Source: Candidatus Saganbacteria bacterium (GTDB lineage: Bacteria; Margulisbacteria; WOR-1; XYC2-FULL-46-14; WPAF01). Taken from it: DNA of 64,000 nucleotides. Below are positions 26,155 to 36,134 of this stretch, in pieces. Position 1 is the stretch's first letter. The number at the start of each line of letters is the position of its first letter. Where the stretch lies: NCBI GenBank assembly GCA_016223205.1, contig JACRPM010000005.1:1-64000 (forward strand), in the 5' to 3' direction. The notes under the pieces are model-generated. The model worked only from the letters and a program-made list of their open reading frames with translations, had not been told where the DNA came from and did not search any database. A program made the translations under genes and the position numbers.

Positions 26155-27164
26155 GTCGAACTGGCGGCACGCAGGAAGCGGGCGGCTTCTTCGGGGATCA
26201 CGCTATTGATGAAGATCCCGGATCCCAGCTCGAAGCCCGCCACCGAGCTGACCCGAGGTACCAATTGGATGTGCCAATGATAATATTCCACGTCTTTTTC
26301 GTGGCTGGGAGAGGAGCGGACCACGTAATTGTAATCCGGGTCGCGCAGGGGCTCGTGGATCTTGCAGAGCACGGTTTTCATCACAAAGCCCAGCTCTTTT
26401 ACCCTTTCGGAGGTGATGGATTGGAACGAGGAATCGTGTTTTTTGGGCAAGATCCAGGTCTCAAAAGGAGAACTGGCGGCAAAGGGCACAAAAACCGAAA
26501 AATTGTCGGTCTCCAAAACTATCCGCTCCTTGAAAGCGGATTCTTTTTTGATCATGGCGCAAAAGACGCATTCACCGGTGTCGTCAAAGTAGCGCATGGC
26601 TTCTTCCAGCCGGTGACGCAGATGCATGGGAGTGATGGGAGTCGCGATGACCTGGGAATGAGGATGGCGCACCGAGGTGCCCGCCGACCGGCCGTGGTTT
26701 TTAAAGATCATGACCATTTCAAAGCGCGGATCCTGGCTTAAGGTAATAAAACGCTCCCGATAGGCCAGAAAGACCTCTTCCACCTGTTTTTGCGACATGG
26801 TGGCCAGGCTTTCGTTATGGCGGGGCGATTCGATGATCACCTCGTGCTCGCCGACGCCGTCCATATAGCGGAAAAATTCTTCCTGCTTGCTGCGGCGCAC
26901 GTTGCCCTGGGGCACCAGCGCCGGGAACTTGTTGGGGATGATCCTGATCCACCAGCCGGGGGTATTGGGTTTGGAGCCGTAGGAGCGATAAGCCAGGATC
27001 TCGGGGGGGGTAAGCGATTCATTCCCCTCGCAGAAAGGGCAATGATTTTTAGTTTCTTCTTTTTCTTCCACGACGGGAGGGGCGAACTCTTCCGGCCGTT
27101 GGGCCCGTTCGGTGGCGATGATCACCCATTCCTTGGTGGCGGGATTCTGGCGCAATTCCGGCAT
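26151..27164 (-). CDS. galT: Galactose-1-phosphate uridylyltransferase
   Basis: A 337-residue HIT-superfamily enzyme of the Leloir pathway or a close nucleotidyltransferase relative. It has the zinc pair CPFC (about 44-47), a second CVFC, the nucleophile motif RHPHSQVIATP and the late HWHIQLVPR histidines. Its minus-strand TAGAAT box ends 6 bases before the ATG, so the mRNA is probably leaderless. Confidence 0.92.
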   Translation of the reverse strand: MPELRQNPATKEWVIIATERAQRPEEFAPPVVEEKEETKNHCPFCEGNESLTPPEILAYRSYGSKPNTPGWWIRIIPNKFPALVPQGNVRRSKQEEFFRYMDGVGEHEVIIESPRHNESLATMSQKQVEEVFLAYRERFITLSQDPRFEMVMIFKNHGRSAGTSVRHPHSQVIATPITPMHLRHRLEEAMRYFDDTGECVFCAMIKKESAFKERIVLETDNFSVFVPFAASSPFETWILPKKHDSSFQSITSERVKELGFVMKTVLCKIHEPLRDPDYNYVVRSSPSHEKDVEYYHWHIQLVPRVSSVAGFELGSGIFINSVIPEEAARFLRAASST

Positions 27165-27170
27165 GGGGCT

Positions 27171-27203
27171 ATTCTAGCATAGGAGCCGTTTTTGTGGTAG
27201 AAT
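27171..27203. promoter_or_regulatory. Divergent extended -10 boxes of galT and the transglycosylase
   Basis: Minus strand: TGCTAGAAT (27179-27171), 6 bases before the galT ATG. Plus strand: TGGTAGAAT (27195-27203), 10 bases before GTG 27214. Neither gene has room for a ribosome site downstream of the likely start of transcription. Confidence 0.6.
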
Positions 27204-27213
27204 TTAAATCGCC

Positions 27214-29124
27214 GTGAAAAAAATCATCGCCCTAACGGCTGTTTTTTTGCTTTTTAGCGCAATTGCCTGGGCCGACGGCGCGCAGGATCTCTTGGCCGGC
27301 CGCCGACTGCGAGAAGAAGATCGACCTCAAGATGCCCTGGGTTATTTTACCCGCGCTTTATCAGATGATAATTTCCTGCTCAAGGAATATGCCTTGTTCG
27401 AGATCGCAGAGGTTTATTATAGTAAAGGGGAATATGCTTACGCGGCTTATAAGTACGATGAATTCCAAAAAAGTTATCCGCAAAGCGCGCTCGCCCCGCA
27501 GGTAAAATCCCGCATAGCCCAAGTTGACCAGAAGATCAGGCCGGTGAAGAAGGTTAAGCTCGCGCCTGCGGAGCTATATCGGATGGGCAAGGAATATTTC
27601 AAGCAAAAGAATTACGAGAAAGCCGAAGAGCTGTTCCTGCGTCTGGCGCGGGAATACCCCCGCCACCAGCTGGTGAAAGCTTCTCTCGAACTTTTAGGCC
27701 GGGCGGAGTATCAGAGCGGGAAGCTGGAACCGGCCATTGCCAACTTTAAAAAGAGTTTAACCCAGTCCCCCAACGCCCGTAAATTGTATTATCTGGGGAG
27801 AGCGTACGGGCGGCGGGGACGTTATTTCCCGGCTATCGATTATATGCGGAGCATTCTGGGAAAATATCCCGCCTCCGCCTACGCCGACGATGCCCGCTAT
27901 TACCTGGCCCTATATTACGAATTGACCGATAGCCCGCAATCGGCGATCACCTCTTACCTGGGATTGCTGAATGAATATCCCAACAGCGCTTATGCGGACG
28001 AAGCCATCTGGCGGGCCGGGATGCTGCTTTATCAAAGGGCGGATTTTGAGTCGGCGTACAAGGTCTTTTCCCAGGCGGCGAAGGCGCGCGCGGGAGAAGA
28101 GACCCCCAAATGCCTGTTTTGGTGGGGCAAGCTGGCGGAGCGGCTGGGCCGTTTATCGGATGCCGCCGGAGTATATTATTATTTGGCCGATAGGTTCGAT
28201 CATACCTACGCCGCTTATCGCGCCAGGTCGCGGCTGACCGGCCTGGGATATGCCGCTCCCCGGGCCAAATCCGCCCCGGCCGCCGGAACAGAGCTATCCG
28301 GGATCAAAGGGGGAGAAGATAATGACCGCGAGGAGCTTGAGGCGGTCATGGAAAAGTGGGAAAACCAACGTCAGTCGGGAAACCGGGATGACGACCTCAA
28401 CTTGCGCCTTTTAAAGTATAAGGCGCTCATGGACTTGGATCTTTTGGATTATGCTCTGGGAGAAGCCCGGGTCATCATTAGAATGACCGGAGGGGTCTCG
28501 GAAGAATCCGCCCAGCTTTCATTAGCCAGGGCCTTGCATCGGGTAGGGGAATATGGCATCCCTATCCGCTTCAGCGAAGGCAAGATCAAACAAGCAGTGC
28601 TTTCCGGCAAACCGGAAACCGTTTCACTTACGGTTTGGAAGCTGGCTTATCCCAAAGGATATTTCGAAAAGGTAGAGGAATATTCCCGGAGCTATGGGCT
28701 CGATCCCTACCTGGCCCTGGCGGTGATCAGGGAAGAAAGCCGTTTTAATCCTCGCGCCACTTCCCATTCCCGGGCCCACGGCCTTATGCAGATCATCCCT
28801 TCGACCGGAAAGATCCTGGCCAAACAGCTGTCGATCTCCCCTTATCGCCGTTCCAAGATGTATGAAGTCAATACCAACCTGCGTATGGGGATCTATTACC
28901 TTTCGGGCCTGATCAAGCGCTTTGACGGCAATGTGGCTCTGGCCCTGGCCGGCTACAACGGCGGTCCGGTGAGGATAAAAAAGCTGGTGAATAACTGGTA
29001 TAATGGCGACATGCGCAACCTGGATATCGATGAGTTCATCGAATTCATCCCCATGCGGGAAACCCGCTATTATGTGCAAAAGGTCCTGGGCAGCTATTAT
29101 GAGTATAAAAGATTATATGAATGA
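27214..29124 (+). CDS. Lytic transglycosylase with TPR repeats
   Basis: A 636-residue secreted protein: signal peptide (about 1-20), TPR-like repeats over residues 25-350, a charged linker, and a C-terminal SLT domain (about 480-625). The catalytic Glu is in [14 protein letters not shown], followed by [22 protein letters not shown] and ALAGYNGGP, all GEWL-fold signatures. It cleaves peptidoglycan in the periplasm. The layout resembles Slt70-type enzymes. Start is GTG. The end overlaps ruvB by 8 bases. Confidence 0.92.
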   Translation: MKKIIALTAVFLLFSAIAWADGAQDLLAGRRLREEDRPQDALGYFTRALSDDNFLLKEYALFEIAEVYYSKGEYAYAAYKYDEFQKSYPQSALAPQVKSRIAQVDQKIRPVKKVKLAPAELYRMGKEYFKQKNYEKAEELFLRLAREYPRHQLVKASLELLGRAEYQSGKLEPAIANFKKSLTQSPNARKLYYLGRAYGRRGRYFPAIDYMRSILGKYPASAYADDARYYLALYYELTDSPQSAITSYLGLLNEYPNSAYADEAIWRAGMLLYQRADFESAYKVFSQAAKARAGEETPKCLFWWGKLAERLGRLSDAAGVYYYLADRFDHTYAAYRARSRLTGLGYAAPRAKSAPAAGTELSGIKGGEDNDREELEAVMEKWENQRQSGNRDDDLNLRLLKYKALMDLDLLDYALGEARVIIRMTGGVSEESAQLSLARALHRVGEYGIPIRFSEGKIKQAVLSGKPETVSLTVWKLAYPKGYFEKVEEYSRSYGLDPYLALAVIREESRFNPRATSHSRAHGLMQIIPSTGKILAKQLSISPYRRSKMYEVNTNLRMGIYYLSGLIKRFDGNVALALAGYNGGPVRIKKLVNNWYNGDMRNLDIDEFIEFIPMRETRYYVQKVLGSYYEYKRLYE

Positions 29125-30136
29125 AGAAGATATCGTCTCCCTGCGTCCCAAGAAACTCGACTCCTTTATCGGCCAACAGCAGATCATCAAGAATTTAAAG
29201 ATCCACATGGAAGCGGCGAGCAGCCGCGGGGAAGCCCTCGAACACTTGCTCTTCTACGGCCCCCCGGGCTTGGGCAAGACCACCCTGGCCAATATCATAA
29301 GTTTCGAGATGGGGGTCAACATCAAGGTGACCTCCGGGCCGGCGATCGAGCGGCCGGGGGATCTAGCGGCGATCCTTACCAACCTCAAAGAATCCGATAT
29401 CCTCTTCATCGACGAGATCCACCGCTTGAACCATGTGGTGGAAGAAGTGCTTTATCCCGCCATGGAAGATTTCGGCCTGGATATCGTGATCGGCAAGGGA
29501 CCCAGCGCCCGAAGCATCCGGCTGGACCTGCCCCGGTTCACCCTGATCGGGGCCACCACCCGCATCGGCCTGCTTTCCGCTCCCCTGCGCGACCGATTTG
29601 GGATCGTCAACCGGCTGGAGTTCTACGACCAAAAAGAATTGGTCCAGATCGTTGTCCGCGCCGCGCGCTCTTTGGATATTGAGATCGAGCGTGAGGGGGC
29701 GGAGGAGATCGCCAAACGCTCCCGCGGCACCCCCCGCATTGCGCTCCGGTTTTTACGGAGAGTGAGGGATTACGCCCAGGTCAAGGGATCCGGCCGCATC
29801 GACCTTAACATCGCCAAGCAGTGTCTCGATTCCATGGAAGTGGATAATTTTGGTCTGGACAAGGTGGACCGCAAATATCTGATCACTATCATCGACAAGT
29901 TCGGCGGGGGCCCGGTGGGGGTGGAGACGCTCTCGGCCGGCATCTCCGAAGAGATCGAGACCATCGAGGATGTTTACGAGCCGTATCTCATGCAGATCGG
30001 GTTCATTGAGCGGACTCCCCGCGGCCGGATGATCACGCTGGCCGCCGCCAACCATCTGGGAAAAAAGATCAAGGCCAGAGGGGCCGGCCAGGCCCCGGCA
30101 CCGGATGGTGCGGGGCAGGAACAGCTTTTCAAATGA
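29117..30136 (+). CDS. ruvB: Holliday junction branch-migration ATPase
   Basis: A 339-residue RuvB. Walker [10 protein letters not shown], Walker [11 protein letters not shown], sensor [21 protein letters not shown], the Arg finger region and the C-terminal winged helix ([12 protein letters not shown]) are all present. The start MNEEDIV at 29117 gives the usual length; ATG 29099 would add six residues. No ruvA or ruvC is nearby. Confidence 0.94.
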   Translation: MNEEDIVSLRPKKLDSFIGQQQIIKNLKIHMEAASSRGEALEHLLFYGPPGLGKTTLANIISFEMGVNIKVTSGPAIERPGDLAAILTNLKESDILFIDEIHRLNHVVEEVLYPAMEDFGLDIVIGKGPSARSIRLDLPRFTLIGATTRIGLLSAPLRDRFGIVNRLEFYDQKELVQIVVRAARSLDIEIEREGAEEIAKRSRGTPRIALRFLRRVRDYAQVKGSGRIDLNIAKQCLDSMEVDNFGLDKVDRKYLITIIDKFGGGPVGVETLSAGISEEIETIEDVYEPYLMQIGFIERTPRGRMITLAAANHLGKKIKARGAGQAPAPDGAGQEQLFK

Positions 30137-30753
30137 GAAAAACAAAATTACAGAGGCAGACCAAGGAAACCGATATCAAGATCGAATTGAACCTTGACGG
30201 TAAAGGTAAAAGCCGGATCAAATACCCCATCCCTTTTCTGGGCCACATGTTCACCCTTTTCGCCAAACACGGGCTTTTTGATCTCGTCCTTGCCGCCAAA
30301 GGCGACCTGGAGGTGGACTTGCATCATTTGGTGGAGGATACCGGTCTGGCATTAGGCGAAGCTTTTAACCGCGCGCTCGGCAAGAAATTAAGGATCGAGC
30401 GTTTCGGCCATGCGGTACTGCCCATGGACGAATCGCTGGCCGAGGTCCGCGCGGCGATCGATATCTCCGGCCGTCCGCATTTTACCTTTAAGGCCCGCTT
30501 CGAAAAAGAGCTGATCTACGCGCAATTGGGAAAACAAAAGGTCAAATTGTTCCTCGACGCCGAGATGCTGCGGGAATTCTTTGAATCGTTCGTTTATAAA
30601 GCGGGCATCTCCCTGCACATCGACCTGATCCGCGGCAAGAACACCCATCATAAGATCGAGGCCATCTTTAAGGCCCTTGGCTTGGCGCTGGGTCAGGCCT
30701 GCGCTATCAATCCCCGCAAAGCCGGGGTCCCTTCCACCAAAGGCCGATTGTAG
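30133..30753 (+). CDS. hisB: Imidazoleglycerol-phosphate dehydratase
   Basis: A 206-residue HisB monofunctional dehydratase of histidine synthesis. Two metal-binding repeats are seen: [14 protein letters not shown] and [18 protein letters not shown], with [15 protein letters not shown] between. It overlaps the ruvB stop in ATGA form. No other his gene is in the window. Confidence 0.94.
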   Translation: MRKTKLQRQTKETDIKIELNLDGKGKSRIKYPIPFLGHMFTLFAKHGLFDLVLAAKGDLEVDLHHLVEDTGLALGEAFNRALGKKLRIERFGHAVLPMDESLAEVRAAIDISGRPHFTFKARFEKELIYAQLGKQKVKLFLDAEMLREFFESFVYKAGISLHIDLIRGKNTHHKIEAIFKALGLALGQACAINPRKAGVPSTKGRL

Positions 30754-30843
30754 CGATTCCTAACTAGCCCGACAAGATTCCCATCAAAACACCCGCCTTT
30801 TCGGCCTAAAACCTTGGCATGGTAATTGCTGTACCGGGTCTGG

Positions 30844-31206
30844 ATGAAAAATCTGGCTTATACGATCTTATTGCTGATGTCGCTGGGGCTTTCGGCCTGC
30901 AGCCCGGCCCCTTCCCCTCCGCCGGAAACACCGGTCGTAGAAGAAAGGCCCGCCCAGCAGCGTTCCGCCCTCTATGTTTACCAAGCCCACGACCAAACCA
31001 ATTCACCCTCCTTAACATTATATATGGGGGCCGAACCGGTAGCTTTGGCTTCCGGGTATGTTCGCCTGGCCGGGGTGATAGCCGGCAAAGTCGCCCTGGT
31101 CGAGATCGGCGGCCGGGGAGCCCAGGTCGGGGTGGGGGATAGTGTTGGAGATTATTCGGTCCAATCCATTGAAGAAAGCGAGGTCAAGCTATGCTTAAAA
31201 AAATGA
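30844..31206 (+). CDS. Small lipoprotein, PilP/GspC-like partner of the secretin
   Basis: A 120-residue lipoprotein: signal peptide with lipobox LSAC (Cys17), a Pro/Glu linker, then a small beta domain (VYQAHDQT...VGDSVGDYSVQSIEESEVKL, landmarks). The last segment resembles the HR/PilP-type fold in which GspC and PilP contact secretins. It overlaps the secretin gene by 16 bases, so the two are surely co-translated. Start at ATG 30844 gives a clean signal peptide. The family call rests on context and fold impression. Confidence 0.65.
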   Translation: MKNLAYTILLLMSLGLSACSPAPSPPPETPVVEERPAQQRSALYVYQAHDQTNSPSLTLYMGAEPVALASGYVRLAGVIAGKVALVEIGGRGAQVGVGDSVGDYSVQSIEESEVKLCLKK

Positions 31207-32342
31207 TCCTGTTCTGGATGATCTGTCTGCCGCTCCAGGCGGCTTCTGCCCTGGAGCCCATTCCCCGGATCGATTTTGTGGATGCGGGGGTATTAGATGT
31301 GGTGCAGGTGCTGGCCAAACAGGCCGGTCTCGATGTGGTGGCCTCCGCCGACCCCTCGGCCTCTGCCAAGCGGGTGACCGTCCATCTCAATCAAGTAACG
31401 GCCGAAGAGGCCATCGATCATATATTAAGGTCCAACGGTTTCAACTACGAACGTCGGGGACGAGTTATCCTGGTATCCACCCTCCCCCAGGATCTCTCCC
31501 CGACGGCCTATAAAGGAGGATCCCGCGTAGTGAAATTGAAATATCTTTCGGCCGACCGGGTGTGCCAATTGCTCGCCAAGCTGAATCCCCAGGTGGTCTC
31601 TCTTTCCGGGGAACGAGCCAATACTCTAGTGTTGCGGGGCAGGGATTCGGACCTGTTGGAAGTTGAAGGGATCATCGAGGAGATAGACCGGCCGACTCCC
31701 CAGATATTGATCGAGAGCCGGGTGGTGGAGATCGCCGAATCCGACGCCATCCGCCTGGGCATTAATTATAATAACGGGGCCTTCAAGCTTCTGACCGACA
31801 AAGACACCCGGAAAACTTCGTTGGGAGAAAGTTTATCCACCATCATCAATTCCCTGGTGGGGGCAGGTAAAGCCCAGGTGGTGGCTTCTCCTCGCATCGC
31901 TACGCTCGACAATCACGAAGCGGTGATCAATATCGGCAACCGCATTCCCTTTTCCGTCCCGGTCTCCTCTTCCGGATCCCAGACCCAATGGACGGTGGAA
32001 TATATCGATGCGGGGGTCAAGCTCAAGATCCTGCCCAAGCTGGGTGAAGAGGATCACATCACTGCGGATATTCAACCGGAGGTTTCTTCCATCTCCGAAT
32101 GGCGCGCCACTCCCGCCGGCGAGTTCCCGGTGATCTCCACCCGCAACGCTTCCTCAACGGTGAGAGTAAAGAACGGCGAGACCATCGTGGTGGGAGGGTT
32201 GATGTCGGAGACCGACCGGGTAAATACCACGCGCGTCCCGGTCCTGGGCCACATCCCGTTCCTAAATTTTTTCTTTCAGAACCGGACGGTCGAGAAGGCC
32301 AAAACGGAGATAGTGTTCCTGATCACGCCGCATGTAATTTGA
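31191..32342 (+). CDS. Short secretin (PilQ/GspD-like)
   Basis: A 383-residue outer-membrane channel protein with a signal peptide (about 1-20), an STN-like domain (about 28-90), one secretin N domain (about 105-165), and the secretin core (QVVASPRIATLDNHEA, TIVVGGLMSE, VPVLGHIPFLNFFF). It is much shorter than typical PilQ or GspD and has a single N domain. No pilus or type II secretion genes flank it apart from the lipoprotein. It ends in a 20-base convergent overlap with the next gene. Confidence 0.9.
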   Translation: MLKKMILFWMICLPLQAASALEPIPRIDFVDAGVLDVVQVLAKQAGLDVVASADPSASAKRVTVHLNQVTAEEAIDHILRSNGFNYERRGRVILVSTLPQDLSPTAYKGGSRVVKLKYLSADRVCQLLAKLNPQVVSLSGERANTLVLRGRDSDLLEVEGIIEEIDRPTPQILIESRVVEIAESDAIRLGINYNNGAFKLLTDKDTRKTSLGESLSTIINSLVGAGKAQVVASPRIATLDNHEAVINIGNRIPFSVPVSSSGSQTQWTVEYIDAGVKLKILPKLGEEDHITADIQPEVSSISEWRATPAGEFPVISTRNASSTVRVKNGETIVVGGLMSETDRVNTTRVPVLGHIPFLNFFFQNRTVEKAKTEIVFLITPHVI

Positions 32343-32886
32343 TCTTGCCGGAGATCCCCATCTGCTCCCCCTGATAGATCAAAATGCCCGACAGTCCCTT
32401 TATCTTCCGGGCTTTTTTTAATCCTTCTTCGATCGAAAAGTTTAAAAGTGCGGCGGCCGCCGACGAAGCCAGCGCGCCGGACGGCGAGATAACCACCACC
32501 CCCGGCCTTACACAGATCCCGCAGGGCGTATCTTGGGCATCGATCTCGATCGCCAGTTTATCCGAGAGCTTCAGTCGGCGCGATCCTCTCACCCGCAAAA
32601 AATGATTTACCCCTTTTTCCATCGCTAATTCTTTGGAGTAACGCAACAGATCATGAGCTAAGCGATCAAGCAGCGCCCCATCCAGAACTTCGAGCGGTTT
32701 GGCCCGCGCCCGGCCCGCCGCCCAGCGAATATCCCTTATTATCCGGGGAGCAAAAAGGGGGGCTTTTTCAATTTCCGGCAGGTATTTATTGACGAAGTCC
32801 AAATGCTTCTTAAGCGAAAGGTGGGCCCGCTCGGTCAGGTCCCCATCGGCCTCGATCAATATGTCCGCGACGGTAAAACTTACCAT
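32323..32886 (-). CDS. UPF0280/ApbE-like protein
   Basis: A 187-residue soluble protein resembling UPF0280, an ApbE-related family: FTVADILIEADGDLTERAHLSLKKH at the N-terminus, APRIIRDIRWAAGRA in the middle and a Gly/Ala-rich SPSGALASSAAAALL segment. The last departs from the usual GPMAAVAGA-type block. Function in the family is unknown. The -10 box TGGTAGAAT lies 6 bases before the ATG. Confidence 0.5.
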   Translation of the reverse strand: MVSFTVADILIEADGDLTERAHLSLKKHLDFVNKYLPEIEKAPLFAPRIIRDIRWAAGRARAKPLEVLDGALLDRLAHDLLRYSKELAMEKGVNHFLRVRGSRRLKLSDKLAIEIDAQDTPCGICVRPGVVVISPSGALASSAAAALLNFSIEEGLKKARKIKGLSGILIYQGEQMGISGKIKLHAA

Positions 32887-32901
32887 GCTATAATTCTACC
32901 A
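32886..32901. promoter_or_regulatory. Bidirectional overlapping -10 promoter, two leaderless genes
   Basis: Only 14 bases separate the two divergent start codons. Plus strand TGCTATAAT (32886-32894) lies 6 bases before ATG 32901; minus strand TGGTAGAAT (32901-32893) lies 6 bases before the ATG at 32886. The two -10 hexamers overlap by 2 bp. Confidence 0.65.
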
Positions 32902-33569
32902 TGCGCTACGGCATTATAGCCGACATTCACGGCAACCTCGAGGCCCTCCAAAAGGTGCTGCTCCAGGTCGAAGGGAAAGTCGATCAGATAATTTGTCTGG
33001 GAGATATCGTGGGCTATGGGCCTGACCCCAACGAGTGCTGTGAGATTTTAAAAAAGCGAAAGATCCTCTCGGTGGCGGGCAATCATGAAAAAGGGACCCT
33101 CGGAGAGCTGGAGCTCGCCTGGTTCAATAAAAATGCCGCAGAGGCGATAGGTTGGACGCAAAAGGAACTCCGACCGGAAAATCTTCAATTTATCAAGGGC
33201 TTGCCAATGACTCTGGACTTCCCCGAATTTCAGATCGTGCACGGCTCGCTCCTCAATCCGGTTAAGGAATACTTGACCAAATTAGAAGAGGCCCTGCCGA
33301 CTTTTGAGCTTATGACCAAGCCGTTGTTGTTCGTCGGGCACACCCACCGGCCGCTCGAGCTTAAGGATAAAGGAAAAAAGATCCTCAACCCCGGCAGTAT
33401 CGGCCAGCCGCGCGACGGGGATCCCCGCGCCGCTTATTTGATCTTCGACGCCCAAAAAGGGGATGCCGAATGGCTGCGCGTCGATTATAATATCGAGGCA
33501 ACGCAGGAGAAGATGAGACAGGCGGGACTGCCGGTCTTTTTGGTCGAGCGATTGAGGAGGGGAGTTTGA
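32901..33569 (+). CDS. Calcineurin-like metallophosphoesterase
   Basis: A 222-residue phosphodiesterase of the YfcE/MJ0936 type. The metal ligands are all seen: ADIHGNLEAL (D-x-H), GDIVGYGPDPNE (GD), GNHEKG, HGSL and GHTHRPLE, followed by NPGSIGQPRDGDPRA. The substrate is unknown; relatives act on cyclic nucleotides or phosphodiesters. It is translated from a probable leaderless mRNA. Confidence 0.9.
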   Translation: MRYGIIADIHGNLEALQKVLLQVEGKVDQIICLGDIVGYGPDPNECCEILKKRKILSVAGNHEKGTLGELELAWFNKNAAEAIGWTQKELRPENLQFIKGLPMTLDFPEFQIVHGSLLNPVKEYLTKLEEALPTFELMTKPLLFVGHTHRPLELKDKGKKILNPGSIGQPRDGDPRAAYLIFDAQKGDAEWLRVDYNIEATQEKMRQAGLPVFLVERLRRGV

Positions 33570-34033
33570 TGAAAAAAGCGATAATATTATTGGCGTTCCT
33601 TTTGATCGGTCAAGCATCCATGGCTTACCATGTTGCTTTTTTGGGAGGGGTGCGGGAAGGTTTTGCGGTCGGGACGTGCCTGGAGAATCCCTTACCCGTC
33701 GAATGGGCGGAATTTAGGTATGGCTTGGAAGGCTCAACCGGCCCCGACCTTTCACTTCTGGGAGACAACCCGTTGGTGCTTTTTGGGGGATTTGAACTCC
33801 CGATCATGAGAACGGCGACCGGCTCGCCTCTCTATCTAAACCTGGGCGCGGTTGCTTATTCCGGCACCAATCCCCTGTTCGGCCCGGCCGCATCCTTGCG
33901 TCTGGAAGGGATATTAAACCGAAAAGATCTATTCCTTGAAGCGGGAATGGACTTTATGCCCGATTTTACTCGCGTCCAGGTCCAGTTGGGGTATAAGATG
34001 CTGGGGAATATCCCTGAAGTTCTGTTAGAATAA
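33569..34033 (+). CDS. Exported small protein of unknown function
   Basis: A 154-residue protein with a clear signal peptide (about 1-18, ending SMA) and an alternating, Gly-rich beta pattern ending VQVQLGYKM, suggestive of a small outer-membrane barrel or periplasmic beta protein. Start ATG 33569 overlaps the upstream stop and follows GAGGAGGGGAG. No homologue is recognised. Confidence 0.65.
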   Translation: MKKAIILLAFLLIGQASMAYHVAFLGGVREGFAVGTCLENPLPVEWAEFRYGLEGSTGPDLSLLGDNPLVLFGGFELPIMRTATGSPLYLNLGAVAYSGTNPLFGPAASLRLEGILNRKDLFLEAGMDFMPDFTRVQVQLGYKMLGNIPEVLLE

Positions 34034-34861
34034 AGCTTCTCTGGCGGCTGCGAACATTACCTCTAAGGGCGCGGGTTTGCCGGTGAAGACCGTAAACGCC
34101 AAGGCCCCTTGCCTTACCAACATTCCTAATCCCGAAACTGCATTGGCCCCGGCCGCTTTCGCTTGCTTTAACAGCTTGGTCTCGGCGGGATTATAGACCA
34201 GGTCGTAAACCGTCATTTTATTATGAAGTTTAATATTTTCCGGCAAGGGCGAGCTGTCTATTTTGGGATACATACCGATGGGGGAAGAGTTTATCAGAAG
34301 ATGGATTTTAGGTAGGGAGGCCGGTATCGAAGCTAGAGGCAGGGCTTGGATGGTGGAGTCAAAATTATCCGAAAGATAATCCGCCATTTCTTGGGCTTTT
34401 TCCTCAATGACATCGTAGATCAGGATCGTTTTAGCGCGGGATTCGGCCAGCCCGGCAGTCACGGCCTTGCCCGCGCCGCCCGCACCTATTACCAGGCAAG
34501 CTTTTCCTTTGGGATCGAATCCCGCGTCTTCCCTTAAAGATTCCAAAAAGCCGGGAGCATCGGTATTGAAACCAACCAGCTTCCCTTCTTGGTTCTTGAC
34601 CGTGTTCACCGCGCCGACGGTCTGCGCCAGTTTGGTGATATCATCGAGATAGGGCATCACTTTTTCCTTGAAAGGCACGGTCACGTTGAAACCGGCAAAA
34701 TGCAAAGCCCGCAGGCCGTCAATAGCTTTGGCCAGGTCGTCCAAAGCGACCTCGAGCGGAACGTATTCGAAGTCCAGTCCCAGCCGCCGGAAAGCGGCAT
34801 TGTGCATGGCAGGAGAGATGGAATGGCTAAGCGGATAGCCGATCAGAGCCACGGTTTTCAT
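34025..34861 (-). CDS. aroE: Shikimate dehydrogenase
   Basis: A 278-residue AroE. GYPLSHSISPAMHNAAF binds shikimate, NVTVPFKEKVMP holds the catalytic Lys, GAGGAGKAVTAGL is the NADP loop, and YNPAETKLLKQAK completes the site. The -10 box TGCTAGAAT (minus strand 34877-34869) ends 7 bases before the ATG. It converges on the exported protein with a 9-base overlap. Confidence 0.95.
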   Translation of the reverse strand: MKTVALIGYPLSHSISPAMHNAAFRRLGLDFEYVPLEVALDDLAKAIDGLRALHFAGFNVTVPFKEKVMPYLDDITKLAQTVGAVNTVKNQEGKLVGFNTDAPGFLESLREDAGFDPKGKACLVIGAGGAGKAVTAGLAESRAKTILIYDVIEEKAQEMADYLSDNFDSTIQALPLASIPASLPKIHLLINSSPIGMYPKIDSSPLPENIKLHNKMTVYDLVYNPAETKLLKQAKAAGANAVSGLGMLVRQGALAFTVFTGKPAPLEVMFAAAREALF

Positions 34862-34898
34862 GTTTGAAATTCTAGCATACTTAAGTTATAATAAAAAC

Positions 34899-36134
34899 AT
34901 GCCGCGGGTATATATTATTGACGTTACCAACCGGGACGGCGTGCAAACCAGCCGCATCGGCCTGTCCAAGCTGGAGAAAACTCTCATCAACTGGTATTTG
35001 AATGAAATGGGAGTTTTTCAGTCGGAATTCGGTTTCCCTTTCACTTTCCATGAAACCAATTATTTAAATGCCAACTTGGATCTGGCGGAAATGGGCGTGC
35101 TCAAGCCCATCCGGCTCGAGGGCTGGGTGCGAGCCTTAAAGTCAGATGTGGATCTGGCCTTCAAGCTCTGCCCCCAGATCAGGCACCTCAATCTTTCGAT
35201 CTCCACCTCTCCCATCATGCTGGAGCTCAAGTTCCAGGGTAAGTTCTCTTTTGCCAGCGTGATCAAATCCATGCAGGATGCGGTCAAGGCCGCTTATGCG
35301 CAGGGCGCGGAGACCGTGGGGGTCAACGCCGAAGATGCCTCCCGCACCGGGATCGAAAGTTTGATCGAGTTCGGCTTGGGAGCCAAAGAAGTCGGGGCGA
35401 AACGGGTGCGCTACTGCGACACTCTGGGCGCGGACGATCCTTTAACCATTTACACCCGCTTGAAAGAACTGGCCCAAAAGACCAAGATCCCCTGGGAAAT
35501 GCATTGCCACAACGATCTGGGAATGGCGGTGGCCTGTTCGGTGGCCGGGGCGCGGGGGATCGTCGAAGGCGGCCAGGATGCTTATATCAACACTTGCATC
35601 AACGCGGTGGGAGAGCGGGCGGGGAACGCCGACCTGCTGTCGGTCCTGCTGGCTCTTAAATATGCCAGCGGGTTCAAGGAACTCGATCTTTTTCCGCCGG
35701 AGATCAAGCTCAATAAGATCTGGGCTTTTGCCAAATACGCTTCCTATGCTTTCGGCTTGCCAATTCCCTACAATCAGGTGGGGGTGGGGAGCAACGCTTT
35801 CGCGCACGAGTCCGGCATCCACGCCGACGGCGCGCTAAAGAACCGCCGCAACTACGAGCTTTATGATTATGAGGAGCTGGGCCGGGGCGAGCCCGAGCTG
35901 GTGGAGACCGGCCGCATGATCACCGTGGGCGAATATTCCGGCATCAAGGGCTTCCGCAACGTGTTCGGCAACCTCGAGGTGGAATTCAAAAATGACGCCG
36001 AGGCCACCCGCGTTTTGGAGCTGGTGCGCTACGCCAATGTTCACACCCAGAAACCGCTCACCCGGGAAGAGCTGATCTTTGTGGCCAAGTATCCCGACCA
36101 GGCCAAAAAGATCATGACCGTAACCCCTCCATGA
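34899..36134 (+). CDS. Homocitrate/isopropylmalate synthase family enzyme
   Basis: A 411-residue HMGL-like acyltransferase. DVTNRDGVQTSRIGLSKLEK, EMHCHNDLGMAVA, NAVGERAGNAD and FAHESGIHADGALKN carry the metal and acetyl-CoA motifs. Length lacks the LeuA allosteric domain, so it resembles NifV/AksA-type homocitrate synthases; citramalate or isopropylmalate activity cannot be excluded. TATAAT (34887-34892) is 6 bases before the ATG. It overlaps purE by 4 bases. Confidence 0.85.
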   Translation: MPRVYIIDVTNRDGVQTSRIGLSKLEKTLINWYLNEMGVFQSEFGFPFTFHETNYLNANLDLAEMGVLKPIRLEGWVRALKSDVDLAFKLCPQIRHLNLSISTSPIMLELKFQGKFSFASVIKSMQDAVKAAYAQGAETVGVNAEDASRTGIESLIEFGLGAKEVGAKRVRYCDTLGADDPLTIYTRLKELAQKTKIPWEMHCHNDLGMAVACSVAGARGIVEGGQDAYINTCINAVGERAGNADLLSVLLALKYASGFKELDLFPPEIKLNKIWAFAKYASYAFGLPIPYNQVGVGSNAFAHESGIHADGALKNRRNYELYDYEELGRGEPELVETGRMITVGEYSGIKGFRNVFGNLEVEFKNDAEATRVLELVRYANVHTQKPLTREELIFVAKYPDQAKKIMTVTPP

